Assembly: GCF_016008875.1 (NCBI RefSeq)
Contig: NZ_JADTQG010000002.1
Location: forward strand, 62,001 to 126,000
Origin: Ectopseudomonas mendocina
Lineage (GTDB): Bacteria; Pseudomonadota; Gammaproteobacteria; Pseudomonadales; Pseudomonadaceae
DNA: 64,000 nt
Direction: 5' to 3'
Part shown: positions 17,698 to 27,011 of the stretch, piece after piece
Layout of the letters: every line of letters begins with the position of its first letter
How positions within the stretch are numbered: the stretch's first letter is position 1
Notes under the pieces: model-generated
The model's database searches: none
What the model was told of the DNA's origin: nothing
Seen by the model: the letters and a program-made list of their open reading frames with translations, nothing else
Position numbers and translations under genes: made by a program

Positions 17698-19848
17698 ATG
17701 AAGTTCAAATCGATCCAGTTTTCCGTCGCCTTCCTCGCTGGTGCCAGTGTGCTCGCGGTGGTGGCAGCCCTGGTGCTCTACGCCCTGTTCGCCAGCGGAC
17801 GAACCCAGAACCTGGTTCAGCAACGCACCCAAACGCTGCTGGAGCAGATCATCGAACAGCGCTTGTACGCGCTGGCGCAAGCACAGGTCAGCGAAATTCA
17901 ACGTGAACTGGAAACCCCTCTGCAGATAACCGCCGACCTGGCTCGGGTCAACGCCATGCTTGGCATGACCGACGATAACGGCAGCCCTTCGCTCAGTATC
18001 AGCCGCGAGGAGCTGGCCAACCTGGTGCGTGAAACCACGGCGCAGAATCCGAAGCTGCTTGGCAGCTACCTGGGTTGGGAGCCGAACGCCTTCGACGCCA
18101 GCGACGACATCTACGCCGGCAGCAAGGAAAACGGTTACGACGGCACCGGACGCTTCCTGCCGTGGTGGTATCGCAATGCCGATGGCAGCCTGGGCATAGA
18201 CGCCATCGGCTCGACCGAAAGCGAGGAACTGCTGCCAACCGGCGTACGCGCGGGTGAGTACTACCTGTGCCCCAAGGAGCGCAAACGCCCCTGCGTGATC
18301 GACCCTGCGCCCTACGATGTCGGCGGCAAGATGACCATGCTCGCCTCTTTCACATCACCCATTCTGGTCAACGGGGAATTCCGCGGTATCGCTGGCGCAG
18401 ATCTGGCGGTCAATTTCATCCAGGATCTGTTGGTCAAGGCCGACGCTCAGCTCTACGACGGCGCCGGTGAGATGGCACTGATCGCCAGCAATGGTCGCCT
18501 GGTCGCCGCCACCAAGGCCCCGGACAAACTCGGCGAGCCCGCCACCGTGCTGCTCGACGCCAACGAGGTGAGCAACCTCGGCAAGTTGCAGCCGGGCCAA
18601 CCTCTCTACTCCATCGATGCCCAGGAGGATCCGGAACACAGTCATATCGAGCTGTTTCTCAGCTTCAACATCGGCCAGAGCGATACGCGCTGGGTGCTGA
18701 TGCTGGTACTGCCGCAGAAGGCAGTGCTGGCGGACCTGTACCAATTGCAGGCTGATATGGCTGCGCAGCGCGATGGCGACACCCTGGGCATGACCCTGGT
18801 CGGCCTGCTGATCGCCGGCCTGGGCCTGCTGGTGATCTGGTTCGTTGGTTATGGCATCGCCCGCCCGCTGCGGCAGATGGTCGGCATGCTCGACGATATT
18901 GCCAAGGGCGACGGCGACCTCACCGTACGCCTGCAAGTCGATCGCAAGGACGAACTGGGACAGATCGCGGCGGGCTTCAACGCCTTCCTGGCCAAGCTGC
19001 AAAGCATGATCGCTGCCGTGGTGGCCTCGGTGCAGCAGGTCAGCGATTCCTCCGAACACACCGCCGACATCGCCATTCGCACCAATCAGGGCGTGCAGAA
19101 GCAGTTGGCGGAGATCGAGCTGGTGGCCACCGCAGTGCATGAGATGACCGCCACCGCCCAGGACGTTGCACGCAACGCCACCCATGCCGCCGAAGCGGCC
19201 AACCACGCCGACCGCGCAGCCAACCAGGGCAAACAGGTGGTTCAGGAAACCTCGGCGGCCATCGCCGTACTCGCCAGCGAGATCGGTCGCGCCGTAGGCG
19301 TGGTGCAGAACCTGGCCAAGGACAGCGAGAACATCAACGCCATCCTCGTCGCCATTCGCGGCATCGCCGAGCAGACCAACCTGCTGGCGCTCAACGCGGC
19401 CATCGAGGCCGCGCGCGCTGGCGAGCAGGGCCGCGGTTTTGCCGTGGTCGCCGATGAGGTGCGCAACCTGGCGCAGAAGACCCAGCAGGCCACCGAAGAG
19501 ATTCAGAGCATGATCGCGCAGCTGCAGCAGGGCACCCGCGAAGTGGTCAAGGTGATGGAACAGAGCCAGAGCAAGACCGACGACAGCGTGGAACATGCCA
19601 ACCAGGCCGCGCAATCGCTGGAGTCGATCACTCAGGCGGTGTCGGTGATCAACGACATGAACACGCAGATCGCCAGCGCTGCCGAGGAGCAAAGCGCGGT
19701 GGCCGAAGACATCAACCGCAACGTCACCAACATCGGCCAGGTCGCCAACGAGGTGGCAGGCGGCGCCGACGAAGCCAGCCAGGCCAGCGCCCAGCTGACC
19801 AAACTGGCCGAACAGCAGCGGCGCCTGATCAACCAGTTCAAGGTGTAA
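17698..19848 (+). CDS. Methyl-accepting chemotaxis protein with dCache sensor
   Basis: 716-aa chemoreceptor. Transmembrane segment 1 spans about residues 9-31, a large periplasmic dCache_1 domain follows to about 360, transmembrane segment 2 covers 365-388 ([20 protein letters not shown]), then HAMP and a 300-residue cytoplasmic signalling domain with the hairpin tip [20 protein letters not shown] that contacts CheA/CheW. No CheR-tethering pentapeptide is visible at the C-terminus. The dCache carries R152-x3-WWY rather than the R-x-WY of amino-acid-binding dCaches, so amino acids should not be assumed as ligands. It is monocistronic. Confidence 0.93.
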   Translation: MKFKSIQFSVAFLAGASVLAVVAALVLYALFASGRTQNLVQQRTQTLLEQIIEQRLYALAQAQVSEIQRELETPLQITADLARVNAMLGMTDDNGSPSLSISREELANLVRETTAQNPKLLGSYLGWEPNAFDASDDIYAGSKENGYDGTGRFLPWWYRNADGSLGIDAIGSTESEELLPTGVRAGEYYLCPKERKRPCVIDPAPYDVGGKMTMLASFTSPILVNGEFRGIAGADLAVNFIQDLLVKADAQLYDGAGEMALIASNGRLVAATKAPDKLGEPATVLLDANEVSNLGKLQPGQPLYSIDAQEDPEHSHIELFLSFNIGQSDTRWVLMLVLPQKAVLADLYQLQADMAAQRDGDTLGMTLVGLLIAGLGLLVIWFVGYGIARPLRQMVGMLDDIAKGDGDLTVRLQVDRKDELGQIAAGFNAFLAKLQSMIAAVVASVQQVSDSSEHTADIAIRTNQGVQKQLAEIELVATAVHEMTATAQDVARNATHAAEAANHADRAANQGKQVVQETSAAIAVLASEIGRAVGVVQNLAKDSENINAILVAIRGIAEQTNLLALNAAIEAARAGEQGRGFAVVADEVRNLAQKTQQATEEIQSMIAQLQQGTREVVKVMEQSQSKTDDSVEHANQAAQSLESITQAVSVINDMNTQIASAAEEQSAVAEDINRNVTNIGQVANEVAGGADEASQASAQLTKLAEQQRRLINQFKV

Positions 19849-19878
19849 GGGCCAGCGCAACGCCGCGCCAGGCGGACC

Positions 19879-20496
19879 TCAAGCCGGAGTCAGGCACTCC
19901 GGCGCGTCCAGCTTCGGGTCGTTGACCAACGTTGCCAGCGCCCGCTCGCGCAACGCTGTCTGCGGTTTGGCCAGCAGCGCCGCCAACTGCTCGGGCGGCG
20001 TAGCGTTGCTCAGCCATAGGGCCTGCTCATGCTCGCCGAGAATCAATGGCCGGCGCAGTGTCGCAGCTTCCTGAGTGATCAACGCCACGCTCAGGTATTC
20101 ATGCCCGCCGACCGGATACAGCTCCCACAACGCTGCGAAATACATCAGCGAATCGCCATTGGTCATCCAGTACGGTCGCTTGCGTGTCGCACCGCGCCAC
20201 TCATAGAAACCGTTGGCCGGCAGCAGGCCGCGACGCTGACGAAAGGGCTCGCGAAACATCGGTTGCTCGGCAAGGGTTTCGGCGCGTGCATGGGCTGGCG
20301 TCTTGGACAAGTCCTTGAGCCAGGCCGGAGTCAATCCCCAGCGCGCTGTTGCCGCCTGCAGCCCGCTCTCGCCGGCGCGCAGCAGCAACACCTGGCCATT
20401 GGGCGCCAGGTTCCAGTGCGGCTTCTGATCAGCAGGGAAACCGGGCAGCGCCGCAAAAGCGGGCGACCAGCGAAACAGGGCGTAACGTCCACACAT
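19879..20496 (-). CDS. SRAP family protein (YedK/HMCES-like) with altered active site
   Basis: 205-aa SOS-response-associated peptidase family protein. Canonical members crosslink through Cys2 to abasic sites in single-stranded DNA. Here Met-Cys2 (MCGRYALF) and Glu99 (GFYEW) are kept, but two other expected residues differ: the Asn of the N-A-R-x-E-T motif is His69 (AHARAET), and the His of the HDRRPLVL motif appears as Thr (ATLRRPLIL). The protein may still crosslink but probably lacks normal reversal chemistry, or works differently. The start is fixed by the need for Cys2 after Met removal. Gene order and the absence of a LexA box give no further clue. Confidence 0.85.
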   Translation of the reverse strand: MCGRYALFRWSPAFAALPGFPADQKPHWNLAPNGQVLLLRAGESGLQAATARWGLTPAWLKDLSKTPAHARAETLAEQPMFREPFRQRRGLLPANGFYEWRGATRKRPYWMTNGDSLMYFAALWELYPVGGHEYLSVALITQEAATLRRPLILGEHEQALWLSNATPPEQLAALLAKPQTALRERALATLVNDPKLDAPECLTPA

Positions 20497-20523
20497 GAAA
20501 CGACTCGACGGACAGGGGGCGCG

Positions 20524-20784
20524 TCAACAGAGCAACACACCCTGGAAAGACTCTGGCTCATCGCCAGGCACAGGTTGCGCGGCATTGTACTCAGCGATCA
20601 GCGTTCGCGCCCGTTCCGCCTCGGAGTCGGCGACAACCATGCCGAGCAGGCCGCAGGCCGGCAACTCCCCCACCGCACCGACCAGATGCTGACCCAGCAG
20701 GTGCGCCTCGATACCTTCGCTGGCCAGCATGTCCACCAGCATCTGCCCTTCCAGCAGATTTTCCGGCTCGTAGATCCGTTGCAT
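20524..20784 (-). CDS. DUF2007 domain-containing protein (putative signal-transducing protein)
   Basis: 86-aa small cytosolic protein matching the DUF2007 pattern: an N-terminal IYEPENLLEGQMLVDMLASE stretch and the central GLLGMVVADSEAERARTLI. The fold resembles ACT/PII-like ligand-binding domains, but no function is established. The ATG at 20784 shares its A with the last base of the TGA of the upstream CPXCG gene (TGATG), so the two genes are translationally coupled. Confidence 0.82.
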   Translation of the reverse strand: MQRIYEPENLLEGQMLVDMLASEGIEAHLLGQHLVGAVGELPACGLLGMVVADSEAERARTLIAEYNAAQPVPGDEPESFQGVLLC

Positions 20785-20966
20785 CAGTTGTTCTCCGCGC
20801 GCACGTCCAGCTGCCATTCGACCCCGTCGGTTCGTAGCTCGAACTGAATCGGCCGACAGCACACCGGGCAGTCTTCGATATAGGACTGATCACCACCCGA
20901 CAGATCGAGCAACGCCTCGGCCGGCTCGCCGCAATAAGGGCAGTCATACACCTCGCTTTCCAACAC
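20784..20966 (-). CDS. CPXCG motif-containing cysteine-rich protein
   Basis: 60-aa protein with two zinc-ribbon knuckles: CPYC at residues 9-12 and CPVC at 33-36. Proteins of this family are widespread in gammaproteobacteria and unstudied. It starts with GTG (20966), supported by AAGGAGG eight bases upstream. It couples through TGATG to the DUF2007 gene, so the two may act together. Confidence 0.82.
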   Translation of the reverse strand: MLESEVYDCPYCGEPAEALLDLSGGDQSYIEDCPVCCRPIQFELRTDGVEWQLDVRAENN

Positions 20967-21230
20967 CTTATGGCCTCCTTGAGCGTTGATGCAGTGAGGG
21001 CAAAAGACACTGTCTTGATCAGCATAGCCAGCGTTTTTGATTCACGTCACAACACAGCCGAAACGCTTTACAGCAACTATACCAATGCAGCTAAAAGTAC
21101 AAACAACTTATACAAAAATGCAATCATAACAATAGCAATTAGCGCCGTTCATCGCCTGCGCTTGCATGCTATTTGTCATTCACTAATTTTCTGTTTGCTC
21201 AGTCATTTAACATCCATTGAGGGAACTTAA
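20967..21230. other. AT-rich intergenic region
   Basis: This 264-bp stretch is much richer in A and T than its surroundings (runs such as TACAAAAATGCAATCATAAC). It contains promoters for the CPXCG gene on the minus strand and probably for the orphan gene at 21231. No repeat or RNA gene was recognised. Confidence 0.5.
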
Positions 21231-21551
21231 ATGTCTATGTCCGCAGAAAACGCAACTGAACCACTGGCCTGCGATTGCGTCGTTTCCGCAAAGCCGCGCC
21301 CTGACGGCTCCGTTCTTGTTTCGGTAAAACAAGGCGATCGTAAAATCAGGCGGGTTGTCGACCATACCTGTGCAACGCAGGAAGTTATTCGCGCAATAAA
21401 ATTTGAACTTTCGGAGAAGGCGAACGATGGTGAGATAATCAAGGTTGTACAAAACTATGGCCCTACGAATTTGCCAACCTTTGCCAATCAGCCTATCTAC
21501 CGAACCCGTTACGCGAGAATGTGGGAAACGCGCAAGCTGAAAAACTACTGA
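21231..21551 (+). CDS. Hypothetical protein of AT-rich, unfamiliar composition
   Basis: 106-aa protein I do not recognise. It is soluble, with no signal peptide or membrane segment, a short N-terminal Cys-rich spot (ACDC) and a basic C-terminus (RTRYARMWETRKLKNY). Codon use is clearly less GC-biased than in neighbours (many AAA, ATA and TTT codons), and the leader is AT-rich, suggesting recent acquisition. The start at 21231 has GAGGGA eight bases upstream; the Met at 21237 is an alternative. No mobile-element scar is visible. It could be a small DNA- or RNA-associated accessory protein, but that is only a guess. Confidence 0.6.
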   Translation: MSMSAENATEPLACDCVVSAKPRPDGSVLVSVKQGDRKIRRVVDHTCATQEVIRAIKFELSEKANDGEIIKVVQNYGPTNLPTFANQPIYRTRYARMWETRKLKNY

Positions 21552-21587
21552 CTTGCGGAGCTGATGGCGCAACACAGTGCTATCCGT

Positions 21588-21616
21588 CCCAGCTTTCAGG
21601 GAACTTGAAAGCTGGG
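21588..21616 (+). terminator. Hairpin downstream of the orphan gene
   Basis: CCCAGCTTTCA (21588-21598) and its exact complement (21606-21616) form an 11-bp stem with a seven-base loop 36 bases after the stop codon. There is no T-run, so it may be a weak terminator or a 3'-protecting hairpin. Confidence 0.45.
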
Positions 21617-21840
21617 AGCCTCTCCGCCCATGCGGTAGATACCCATCACCCAGACCTGGCTCGGTGCTGCAAGCCTGTAAACCCTGACCCAGGCTCTTTC
21701 AAGACTCGCGCTCGCGCTACCCTCCGAAAACCCGAGCCTGCCACTTCACGGATTGGCTGTGACTTGGCGCTATAATCGCCGGTCTACTGCTCACCCTGTT
21801 CAAGCAGAAACCTTTTCCACCTTAGCCGTCACAAGAGAGC

Positions 21841-23004
21841 ATGATGGGCGCATTCGATGCCATCCGACCCTATGCCGATACAGAAGTGCGCCCCGTACTG
21901 GAGCGCCTGCTCGCCGATCCGGCGTTTCTCGGCACCCTCACCCGTTTTCGCTTCCCGCGACTGGCCGGGCCATTCGGCTGGCTGCTCAAGCCGCTGATTG
22001 CTGCACGCCTGCGCGGTGAGTTTGCCAGCATCGACTCGGTGGCCGGCCTGCAGGAAAAGATCGAGCCATACATCGACCGCACCATCGAACACGCCAGCGA
22101 CGGCATCAGCTACTCCGGCCTGGAGCACCTGCAGCCAGGCAAACCCTATCTGTATCTGGCCAATCACCGCGACATCGTCATGGACCCGGCCTTCGTCAAT
22201 TACGCCGTCTACCATGCCGGCCTGCAGACGCCGCGTATCGCCATTGGCGACAACCTGCTGCAACGCCCCTTCGTCAGCGATCTGATGCGCCTGAACAAGA
22301 GCTTTATCGTGCATCGCTCGATCAGCGGCCGACGCGAGAAGCTGGCGGCTTATCAGTTGCTCTCCGCCTATATCAATCACTCGATCCGCGAAGACGGCGA
22401 ATCGATCTGGATCGCCCAGGCCGAAGGCCGGGCCAAGGACGGTGATGACCGCACCGATTCTGCCATCCTCAAGATGTTTCACATGAGTCGCAAGGACGAG
22501 CCGTTCGCCAAAGTGATCGACTCGCTGAACCTGATTCCCGTGTCGATCAGCTATGAATACGACCCCTGCGACCTGGCCAAGGCCCGTGAGCTGAGCGTAC
22601 GCGCCGCCACCGGTGGCTACACCAAGGCGCCAGGCGAGGACGACGCCAGCATCGCCCTGGGCATCACCGGCCACAAGGGCCGTGTGCACCTGCACTTCGG
22701 CCCGCCGGTAGCTGGCCTGGAGGACACCAAGCAGCTGGCGCAGGCGCTGGACCGCCGCATTCTCGGCCAATACCGTCTGTTCCCGGTGCACTACCTGGCC
22801 TACGCCATGTGGGAAGGTCGCGAGGCAGAGCTGAACGTGCCGGCGGCAAGCGAGTTGTTCCCGGCCGCAGAACTGGCCAAGGCCGAAGCCGAGTGGCAGA
22901 AGCGCCTGGCCGCCTGCAGCGCCGAAGAAAAGCCGTTCCTGATCCTGCAGTACGCCAACCCGGTACGAAACCAGTATCGAATCAAGGCTGGCCTGCCGCT
23001 GTAA
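21841..23004 (+). CDS. 1-acyl-sn-glycerol-3-phosphate acyltransferase-like protein
   Basis: 387-aa acyltransferase of the PlsC/glycerol-acyltransferase superfamily. The catalytic box is NHRDIVMD, with His109 and Asp115: His and Asp are five residues apart rather than the usual four, a feature I associate with this gammaproteobacterial subfamily. A second block, IWIAQAEGRAKDGDDRT, corresponds to the phosphate-binding EGTR-like motif. It probably transfers acyl groups to lysophosphatidic acid or a related lipid at the inner membrane. A TATAAT hexamer 65 bases upstream of the ATG may be its -10 element. It is monocistronic, ending in a strong terminator. The exact substrate is uncertain. Confidence 0.85.
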   Translation: MMGAFDAIRPYADTEVRPVLERLLADPAFLGTLTRFRFPRLAGPFGWLLKPLIAARLRGEFASIDSVAGLQEKIEPYIDRTIEHASDGISYSGLEHLQPGKPYLYLANHRDIVMDPAFVNYAVYHAGLQTPRIAIGDNLLQRPFVSDLMRLNKSFIVHRSISGRREKLAAYQLLSAYINHSIREDGESIWIAQAEGRAKDGDDRTDSAILKMFHMSRKDEPFAKVIDSLNLIPVSISYEYDPCDLAKARELSVRAATGGYTKAPGEDDASIALGITGHKGRVHLHFGPPVAGLEDTKQLAQALDRRILGQYRLFPVHYLAYAMWEGREAELNVPAASELFPAAELAKAEAEWQKRLAACSAEEKPFLILQYANPVRNQYRIKAGLPL

Positions 23005-23015
23005 GTGCACCGGTA

Positions 23016-23055
23016 TAAACGAAAACGGCAGCCCAATGGCTGCCGTTTTCGTTTA
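23016..23055. terminator. Bidirectional terminator
   Basis: A perfect 18-bp stem (arms 23016-23033 and 23038-23055, loop CAAT), with A-rich and T-rich edges, lies between the convergent acyltransferase gene and the small membrane protein gene. Confidence 0.88.
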
Positions 23056-23066
23056 TCGCTCAGGGA

Positions 23067-23342
23067 TCAGAGACGCGTGCTGAACCAGGACAACAGCAGG
23101 GCCGCTCCCAGGCAGACGGCACCGAAACGATAGAAAAATCCATTGATGCGCAGGGTGCGCTCATCCTGCACTTCGCTTTCCTCCAGTTCGCCTGGAGCCA
23201 GCACACGCGCCATGCCGCGTTGCTCGCGCAGGCGGGTCATCAGGCACAGCCAGCCACCGGCCACGGCAAAGAACAGCGCCAGCGAATTCACTGCCCCGGC
23301 CGGATGAGCGAGGAACAGCGACCACAACACCTGCAGCGACAT
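23067..23342 (-). CDS. Small inner-membrane protein of unknown function
   Basis: 91-aa protein with two predicted transmembrane segments, about residues 18-36 (AVNSLALFFAVAGGWLCLM) and 71-88 (FGAVCLGAALLLSWF), joined by a charged loop (ELEESEVQDERT). I do not recognise a family. The ATG at 23342 is preceded by GAGGT; a longer reading to 23390 lacks a ribosome-binding site. GC-rich codon use matches the neighbours, so it is likely a native gene. Confidence 0.62.
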   Translation of the reverse strand: MSLQVLWSLFLAHPAGAVNSLALFFAVAGGWLCLMTRLREQRGMARVLAPGELEESEVQDERTLRINGFFYRFGAVCLGAALLLSWFSTRL

Positions 23343-23615
23343 GCAATACCTCGAGAACAGCATGGTGCAGTGAACACGCCACCGCACCAAAATGGCATAT
23401 CAGCTGAAAACAACACTATGCCAAGCCACCGAAAAGTCGCCGCGCAGTGTACTGAAGTCTGGCTTTTATGAAGTTCGTTTCCGACGAACGCAGCCCGCTA
23501 TCCCGAAATCGTCTGAAAACTGTCATATGCCTGGCCTAGGGTTTGTATCTCTCAGAGTGACCAAACAGTCACGACTGTGCTGGAGCTAAACCTCAATGTC
23601 CGTGGAGGACCCGTC

Positions 23616-23822
23616 ATGCTCAATTCACAACCGCTGGATCGCGATTATCTGATCGACTCGCTGGATGAAGTGGACGCCGTGGTCGACGAACTCTCCTTCA
23701 ACGTGCAGGACCAGCGCTGGCTGGTGTACTGCGCCCTCGGCGGCCATGAACATTACGACCTGCCGGACATCGACAACCGCACCGGTATGAGCCTGCCGGA
23801 GTTCTATGCCGAAGCGGCGTGA
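23616..23822 (+). CDS. Small acidic protein of unknown function
   Basis: 68-aa acidic protein (MLNSQPLDRDYLIDSLDEVD at the start). No signal or membrane segment. A strong GGAGG lies seven bases before the ATG at 23616. Upstream is a GTGAC-N6-GTCAC dyad (23557-23572) that could be an operator, and a strong terminator follows at 23841, so it is a self-contained transcription unit. Function unknown; regulated expression is suggested by the dyad only. Confidence 0.65.
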   Translation: MLNSQPLDRDYLIDSLDEVDAVVDELSFNVQDQRWLVYCALGGHEHYDLPDIDNRTGMSLPEFYAEAA

Positions 23823-23840
23823 AAACCCGAGACAAATGAA

Positions 23841-23867
23841 AACGCCCCGCAATGCGGGGCGTTTTTC
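23841..23867. terminator. Bidirectional terminator
   Basis: AACGCCCCGC and its complement with a three-base loop, followed by a T-run on the plus strand and an A-rich flank for the minus strand. It separates the 68-aa protein gene from the convergent yajG. Confidence 0.88.
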
Positions 23868-23883
23868 GTAACGACGCAGCGTA

Positions 23884-24468
23884 CTACTGCAGCAGGACCT
23901 GGCCAATGGTCGGGTCCTTGAAGGCGCGGGTCAGCGCATCGCTGAGCACATCACCTACCAGCTTGCTGTTGGTCTGCTGGTTCGGCGCGCTGCCAAAACG
24001 CTGGTTCAGCGAAGCACCGTAACGGCCGGTGTAACGGCGGCTGCCGCCTTGTACGTCAGCGCGGATCGAAGCGGTGATATCCGCCTCTGTGACATACATG
24101 CCCTCTTTCGGCGACTGGTACTTCAGCTCCGCCAGGGTAATGGTCAGTTGCGGCGCATTATAGGCGTTGGGCGACGGGGTGAAGCCCAGCAGACGCACGG
24201 CCGCCTCGGCCTCGGCCTGCAGCTTGGGCAGCACGGCATCGCCGCTGACGCTGATCGAGCTGGTTTCCGGGTACAGGCCACCGCGGGTGCCAAGCACTGG
24301 CGACGGACGACCGTCGACCACGCGCACCACCACTGGCTGCCCCTGGCCCACCGGAGTCAGCGAGCTGGTCAGCTTGGGTTGCGGGGTGAGTTGCTGAGGG
24401 CTGAGGGCGCAACCGGCCAGCGTCAGGCTGGTGGCAGCGAGCAAGGCGATCAACGCGCGGTGCAGCAT
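23884..24468 (-). CDS. yajG: YajG family lipoprotein
   Basis: 194-aa outer-membrane lipoprotein of the YajG family; the lipobox LTLAGC is near residue 18. In E. coli YajG is an abundant lipoprotein of unknown function encoded near ampG. Of two Met codons (24474 and 24468), the second is chosen because GGAGAG lies six bases before it but touches the first. The conserved blocks VVVRVVDGRPSPVLGTRGG and the C-terminal LVGDVLSDALTRAFKDPTI fit the family. No ampG lies in the window. Confidence 0.85.
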   Translation of the reverse strand: MLHRALIALLAATSLTLAGCALSPQQLTPQPKLTSSLTPVGQGQPVVVRVVDGRPSPVLGTRGGLYPETSSISVSGDAVLPKLQAEAEAAVRLLGFTPSPNAYNAPQLTITLAELKYQSPKEGMYVTEADITASIRADVQGGSRRYTGRYGASLNQRFGSAPNQQTNSKLVGDVLSDALTRAFKDPTIGQVLLQ

Positions 24469-24631
24469 GCTCATCTCTCCGAGTGAGGTAAAAGTGGCCG
24501 GCAGTATACCCAGCGCGGCATGAGGCCGACAGTGCTGCATAAGACTCTCAGCGCGCCACCGCGGTTCCTGTCATCAGCCTGTCACCGCCCACTGGCATAA
24601 AGGCAGGCGTCACCACGCTGGAGCCTTCGCC

Positions 24632-24862
24632 ATGTTGTTGCGCCGCCTGTTCAACCGCTCCCGTCCGGTGCGCCACTTTGCCCTGATCGACGCTCAGGGG
24701 CTTTGCCGTGCCCTGCGCCAAATGCACGAGCATCCGGGCCAGGCAGGTTGGGTCGAAGTGCATGAACCGAGTATCACCTGGCTAGGCGCTCCCCTGCCTG
24801 GCAGCGCCCGCATCACGCCGGTCGTCACGCACGCACGCGCCGCTCGCCCGTTGGCAGCCTGA
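24632..24862 (+). CDS. Small hypothetical protein
   Basis: 76-aa basic protein (MLLRRLFNRSRPVRHFALID at the start, then ALRQ...GWVEV and SITWLGAPLP). Similar short proteins occur in other Pseudomonas near mqo, from memory. Codon bias is typical of the genome. The ribosome-binding site is weak (GGAG 11 bases upstream). No function is known. Confidence 0.5.
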   Translation: MLLRRLFNRSRPVRHFALIDAQGLCRALRQMHEHPGQAGWVEVHEPSITWLGAPLPGSARITPVVTHARAARPLAA

Positions 24863-25326
24863 CCGGCGGAAGAATAAAAGTCACGCAGGGGCAACCAATT
24901 TCCCCTCATTCACCGTTATAATCGCGCCCCGATTATAAGGACGTCTCCTGATCGGGCCGCACGACCTCGCCGATGCAACGTCATCGCCCCGCCCCAGAGA
25001 GTCGCCCACTTCGCGCTGCCAAGTCAGGCCAGCCGCTTTTTAGCCCATATGCAGAGCCAATGGCAGCCATGCATCGCATGTTTGCACGGGCAAAAAGCGC
25101 GCCGAGGCAGTCGAGCTTTTGAGGTTCACCGCTCCAAAAGAGCGTGAAAAAACGGTTTTTACAAACTTCACAAGAGTGTGGCGAACAGATGAACAGTTTT
25201 GCGTCCGCAAATCCCAGCCTTGACCCTCCCCACCGAACGACAGGGCATCACGCCTGAGTCTGCCGGTCTAACCCTTAAAGGCCGAACGGCCGTCCATCTG
25301 GTGCAGTTTTTCTTGGAGAGAGGTTA
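24863..25326. other. Long leader region upstream of mqo
   Basis: A 464-bp gap without a supportable gene. It contains a TATAAT hexamer at about 24917, several A/T-rich dyads such as AAAAACGGTTTTT near 25150, and GGAGAGAGG right before the mqo ATG. Its length suggests a long 5' leader or an unannotated small RNA, but no known riboswitch class was recognised. Confidence 0.45.
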
Positions 25327-26823
25327 ATGGCGCATAACGATTACCAAAGCGTAGATGTGGTGCTGGTTGGCGCTGGCATCATGAGCGCGACCCTGGGCGT
25401 GCTGCTCAAGGAACTCAACCCCGGCATCACCCTGGAAGTGGTGGAGCTGCGCGAGTCCGGCGCGGTGGAAAGCTCCAACCCCTGGAACAACGCCGGCACG
25501 GGGCACGCCGCACTGTGCGAGCTGAACTACACCCCGGAAGGCGCAGACGGCAGCATCGACATCAAGAAGTCGGTGAACATCAATGCCCAGTTCGAAGAGA
25601 CCAAGCAGTTCTGGGCCTACCTAATCGAGAAGGGTGCGATCAACGCGCCGAAGACCTTCATCAACCCGGTTCCGCACATGAGTTTCGTGCGCGGCAACAG
25701 CGGTATCGCCTTCCTCAAGAAGCGATTCGAGGCACTGCGTCAGCATCACGCCTTCACCGAAATGGAATACACCGAGGATCGCGCCACCATCGCCGAATGG
25801 GCACCTCTGCTGATCCCGGGCCGTGACACCAGCGAGCCGCTGGCGATGACCCGCGTACAGGCCGGTACCGACGTCAACTTCGGCGCGGTCACCGAGCAGA
25901 TGCTCGCCTACCTGACCAAGCAGCCGAGCGCCACGGTCACCTGCAACCAGAAGGTCACCGACCTCAAGCGCGACGGCGAAGGCTGGCTGGTGGACATCAA
26001 GGACACCCGCTCCGGCGCCACGCGCAAGCTCAAGAGCAAGTTCGTCTTCCTCGGTGCCGGCGGCGGCGCACTGCCGTTGCTGCAACTGTCCGGCATCCCA
26101 GAGGGCAAAGGCTTCGGCGGCTTCCCGGTCAGCGGCCAGTGGCTGCGTTGCGACAACCCGGAAATCGTCAAGCAGCACCAGGCCAAGGTCTACAGCCAGG
26201 CCGCCGTGGGCTCGCCGCCCATGTCGGTACCGCACCTCGACACCCGCGTGGTGGACGGCAAGAAGTCCCTGCTGTTCGGCCCTTACGCCGGCTTCACCAC
26301 CAAGTTCCTCAAGCACGGCTCGTTCCTCGACCTGCCGCTGTCGGTGCGCCCCAACAACCTCGGCCCGATGCTGGCGGTGGCGCGCGACAACATGGACCTG
26401 ACCCGCTACCTGATCAAGGAAGTGATGCAGTCCGAGGAACAGCGCCTGAACACCCTGCGCGGCTTCTATCCGGAGGCCAAGGCCGAGGACTGGCGCCTGG
26501 AAGTGGCCGGTCAGCGCGTGCAGATCATCAAGAAGGACGCCAAGAACGGCGGCATCCTGCAGTTCGGTACCGAACTGGTGGCGGCTGCGGACGGCACCAT
26601 CGCCGCGCTGCTCGGCGCCTCGCCGGGCGCCTCGGTGACCGTGTCGATCATGCTCGACCTGATTCGCCGCTGCTTCCCCGAGCAGGCCAAGAGCGAAGGC
26701 TGGCGCACCAAACTGGACGAGATCTTCCCGGCCATGGCCGATGTCCTGTCCAAGGATGCCGAGCGCTACCATGAGGTGCAGACGCAATCGAACAAGCGCC
26801 TGCAACTAGACATACCTAGCTGA
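25327..26823 (+). CDS. mqo: Malate:quinone oxidoreductase
   Basis: FAD-dependent membrane-peripheral enzyme that oxidises malate to oxaloacetate and passes electrons to quinone, joining the TCA cycle to respiration. The 498-aa length fits the family. The FAD-binding motif [11 protein letters not shown] is at residues 14-24, and the family blocks [20 protein letters not shown] and [12 protein letters not shown] are present. GGAGAGAGG precedes the ATG. Monocistronic: a strong terminator follows 13 bases after the stop. Pseudomonas often relies on Mqo in place of NAD-malate dehydrogenase. Confidence 0.96.
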   Translation: MAHNDYQSVDVVLVGAGIMSATLGVLLKELNPGITLEVVELRESGAVESSNPWNNAGTGHAALCELNYTPEGADGSIDIKKSVNINAQFEETKQFWAYLIEKGAINAPKTFINPVPHMSFVRGNSGIAFLKKRFEALRQHHAFTEMEYTEDRATIAEWAPLLIPGRDTSEPLAMTRVQAGTDVNFGAVTEQMLAYLTKQPSATVTCNQKVTDLKRDGEGWLVDIKDTRSGATRKLKSKFVFLGAGGGALPLLQLSGIPEGKGFGGFPVSGQWLRCDNPEIVKQHQAKVYSQAAVGSPPMSVPHLDTRVVDGKKSLLFGPYAGFTTKFLKHGSFLDLPLSVRPNNLGPMLAVARDNMDLTRYLIKEVMQSEEQRLNTLRGFYPEAKAEDWRLEVAGQRVQIIKKDAKNGGILQFGTELVAAADGTIAALLGASPGASVTVSIMLDLIRRCFPEQAKSEGWRTKLDEIFPAMADVLSKDAERYHEVQTQSNKRLQLDIPS

Positions 26824-26835
26824 TCAGCAGGTATG

Positions 26836-26864
26836 AAAAAACCGCCCCTCGGGGCGGTTTTTTT
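26836..26864 (+). terminator. Terminator of mqo
   Basis: A CCGCCCC/GGGGCGG stem with A-tract before and T-tract after, 13 bases past the mqo stop codon. Confidence 0.9.
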
Positions 26865-26928
26865 ATGCGGCATCGCTGCCGGACTCAGTCGGTGCAGATG
26901 GCGCCTTAATGCGGGGGAACATTAATGC

Positions 26929-26993
26929 TGTGGGAGCGGACTTGTCCGCGATTTTCTCTGCTGATCCTATTCGCGGACAAGTCCGCTCCCACA
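26929..26993. repeat. REP pair, class A
   Basis: Two arms of the REP unit with core GGAGCGGACTTGTCCGCGA (26929-26951 and 26971-26993) in a perfect 23-bp inverted repeat with a 19-base loop, between the mqo terminator and creA. Other copies of the same class are at 53882, 53921, 56638 and 57697. Confidence 0.9.
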
Positions 26994-27011
26994 ATCCCTG
27001 CTCCCTTCGCT

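Noticed and set aside
21207..21575. Minus-strand open frame over the orphan gene
   Set aside because: No ribosome-binding site; the plus-strand reading has GAGGGA at proper spacing.
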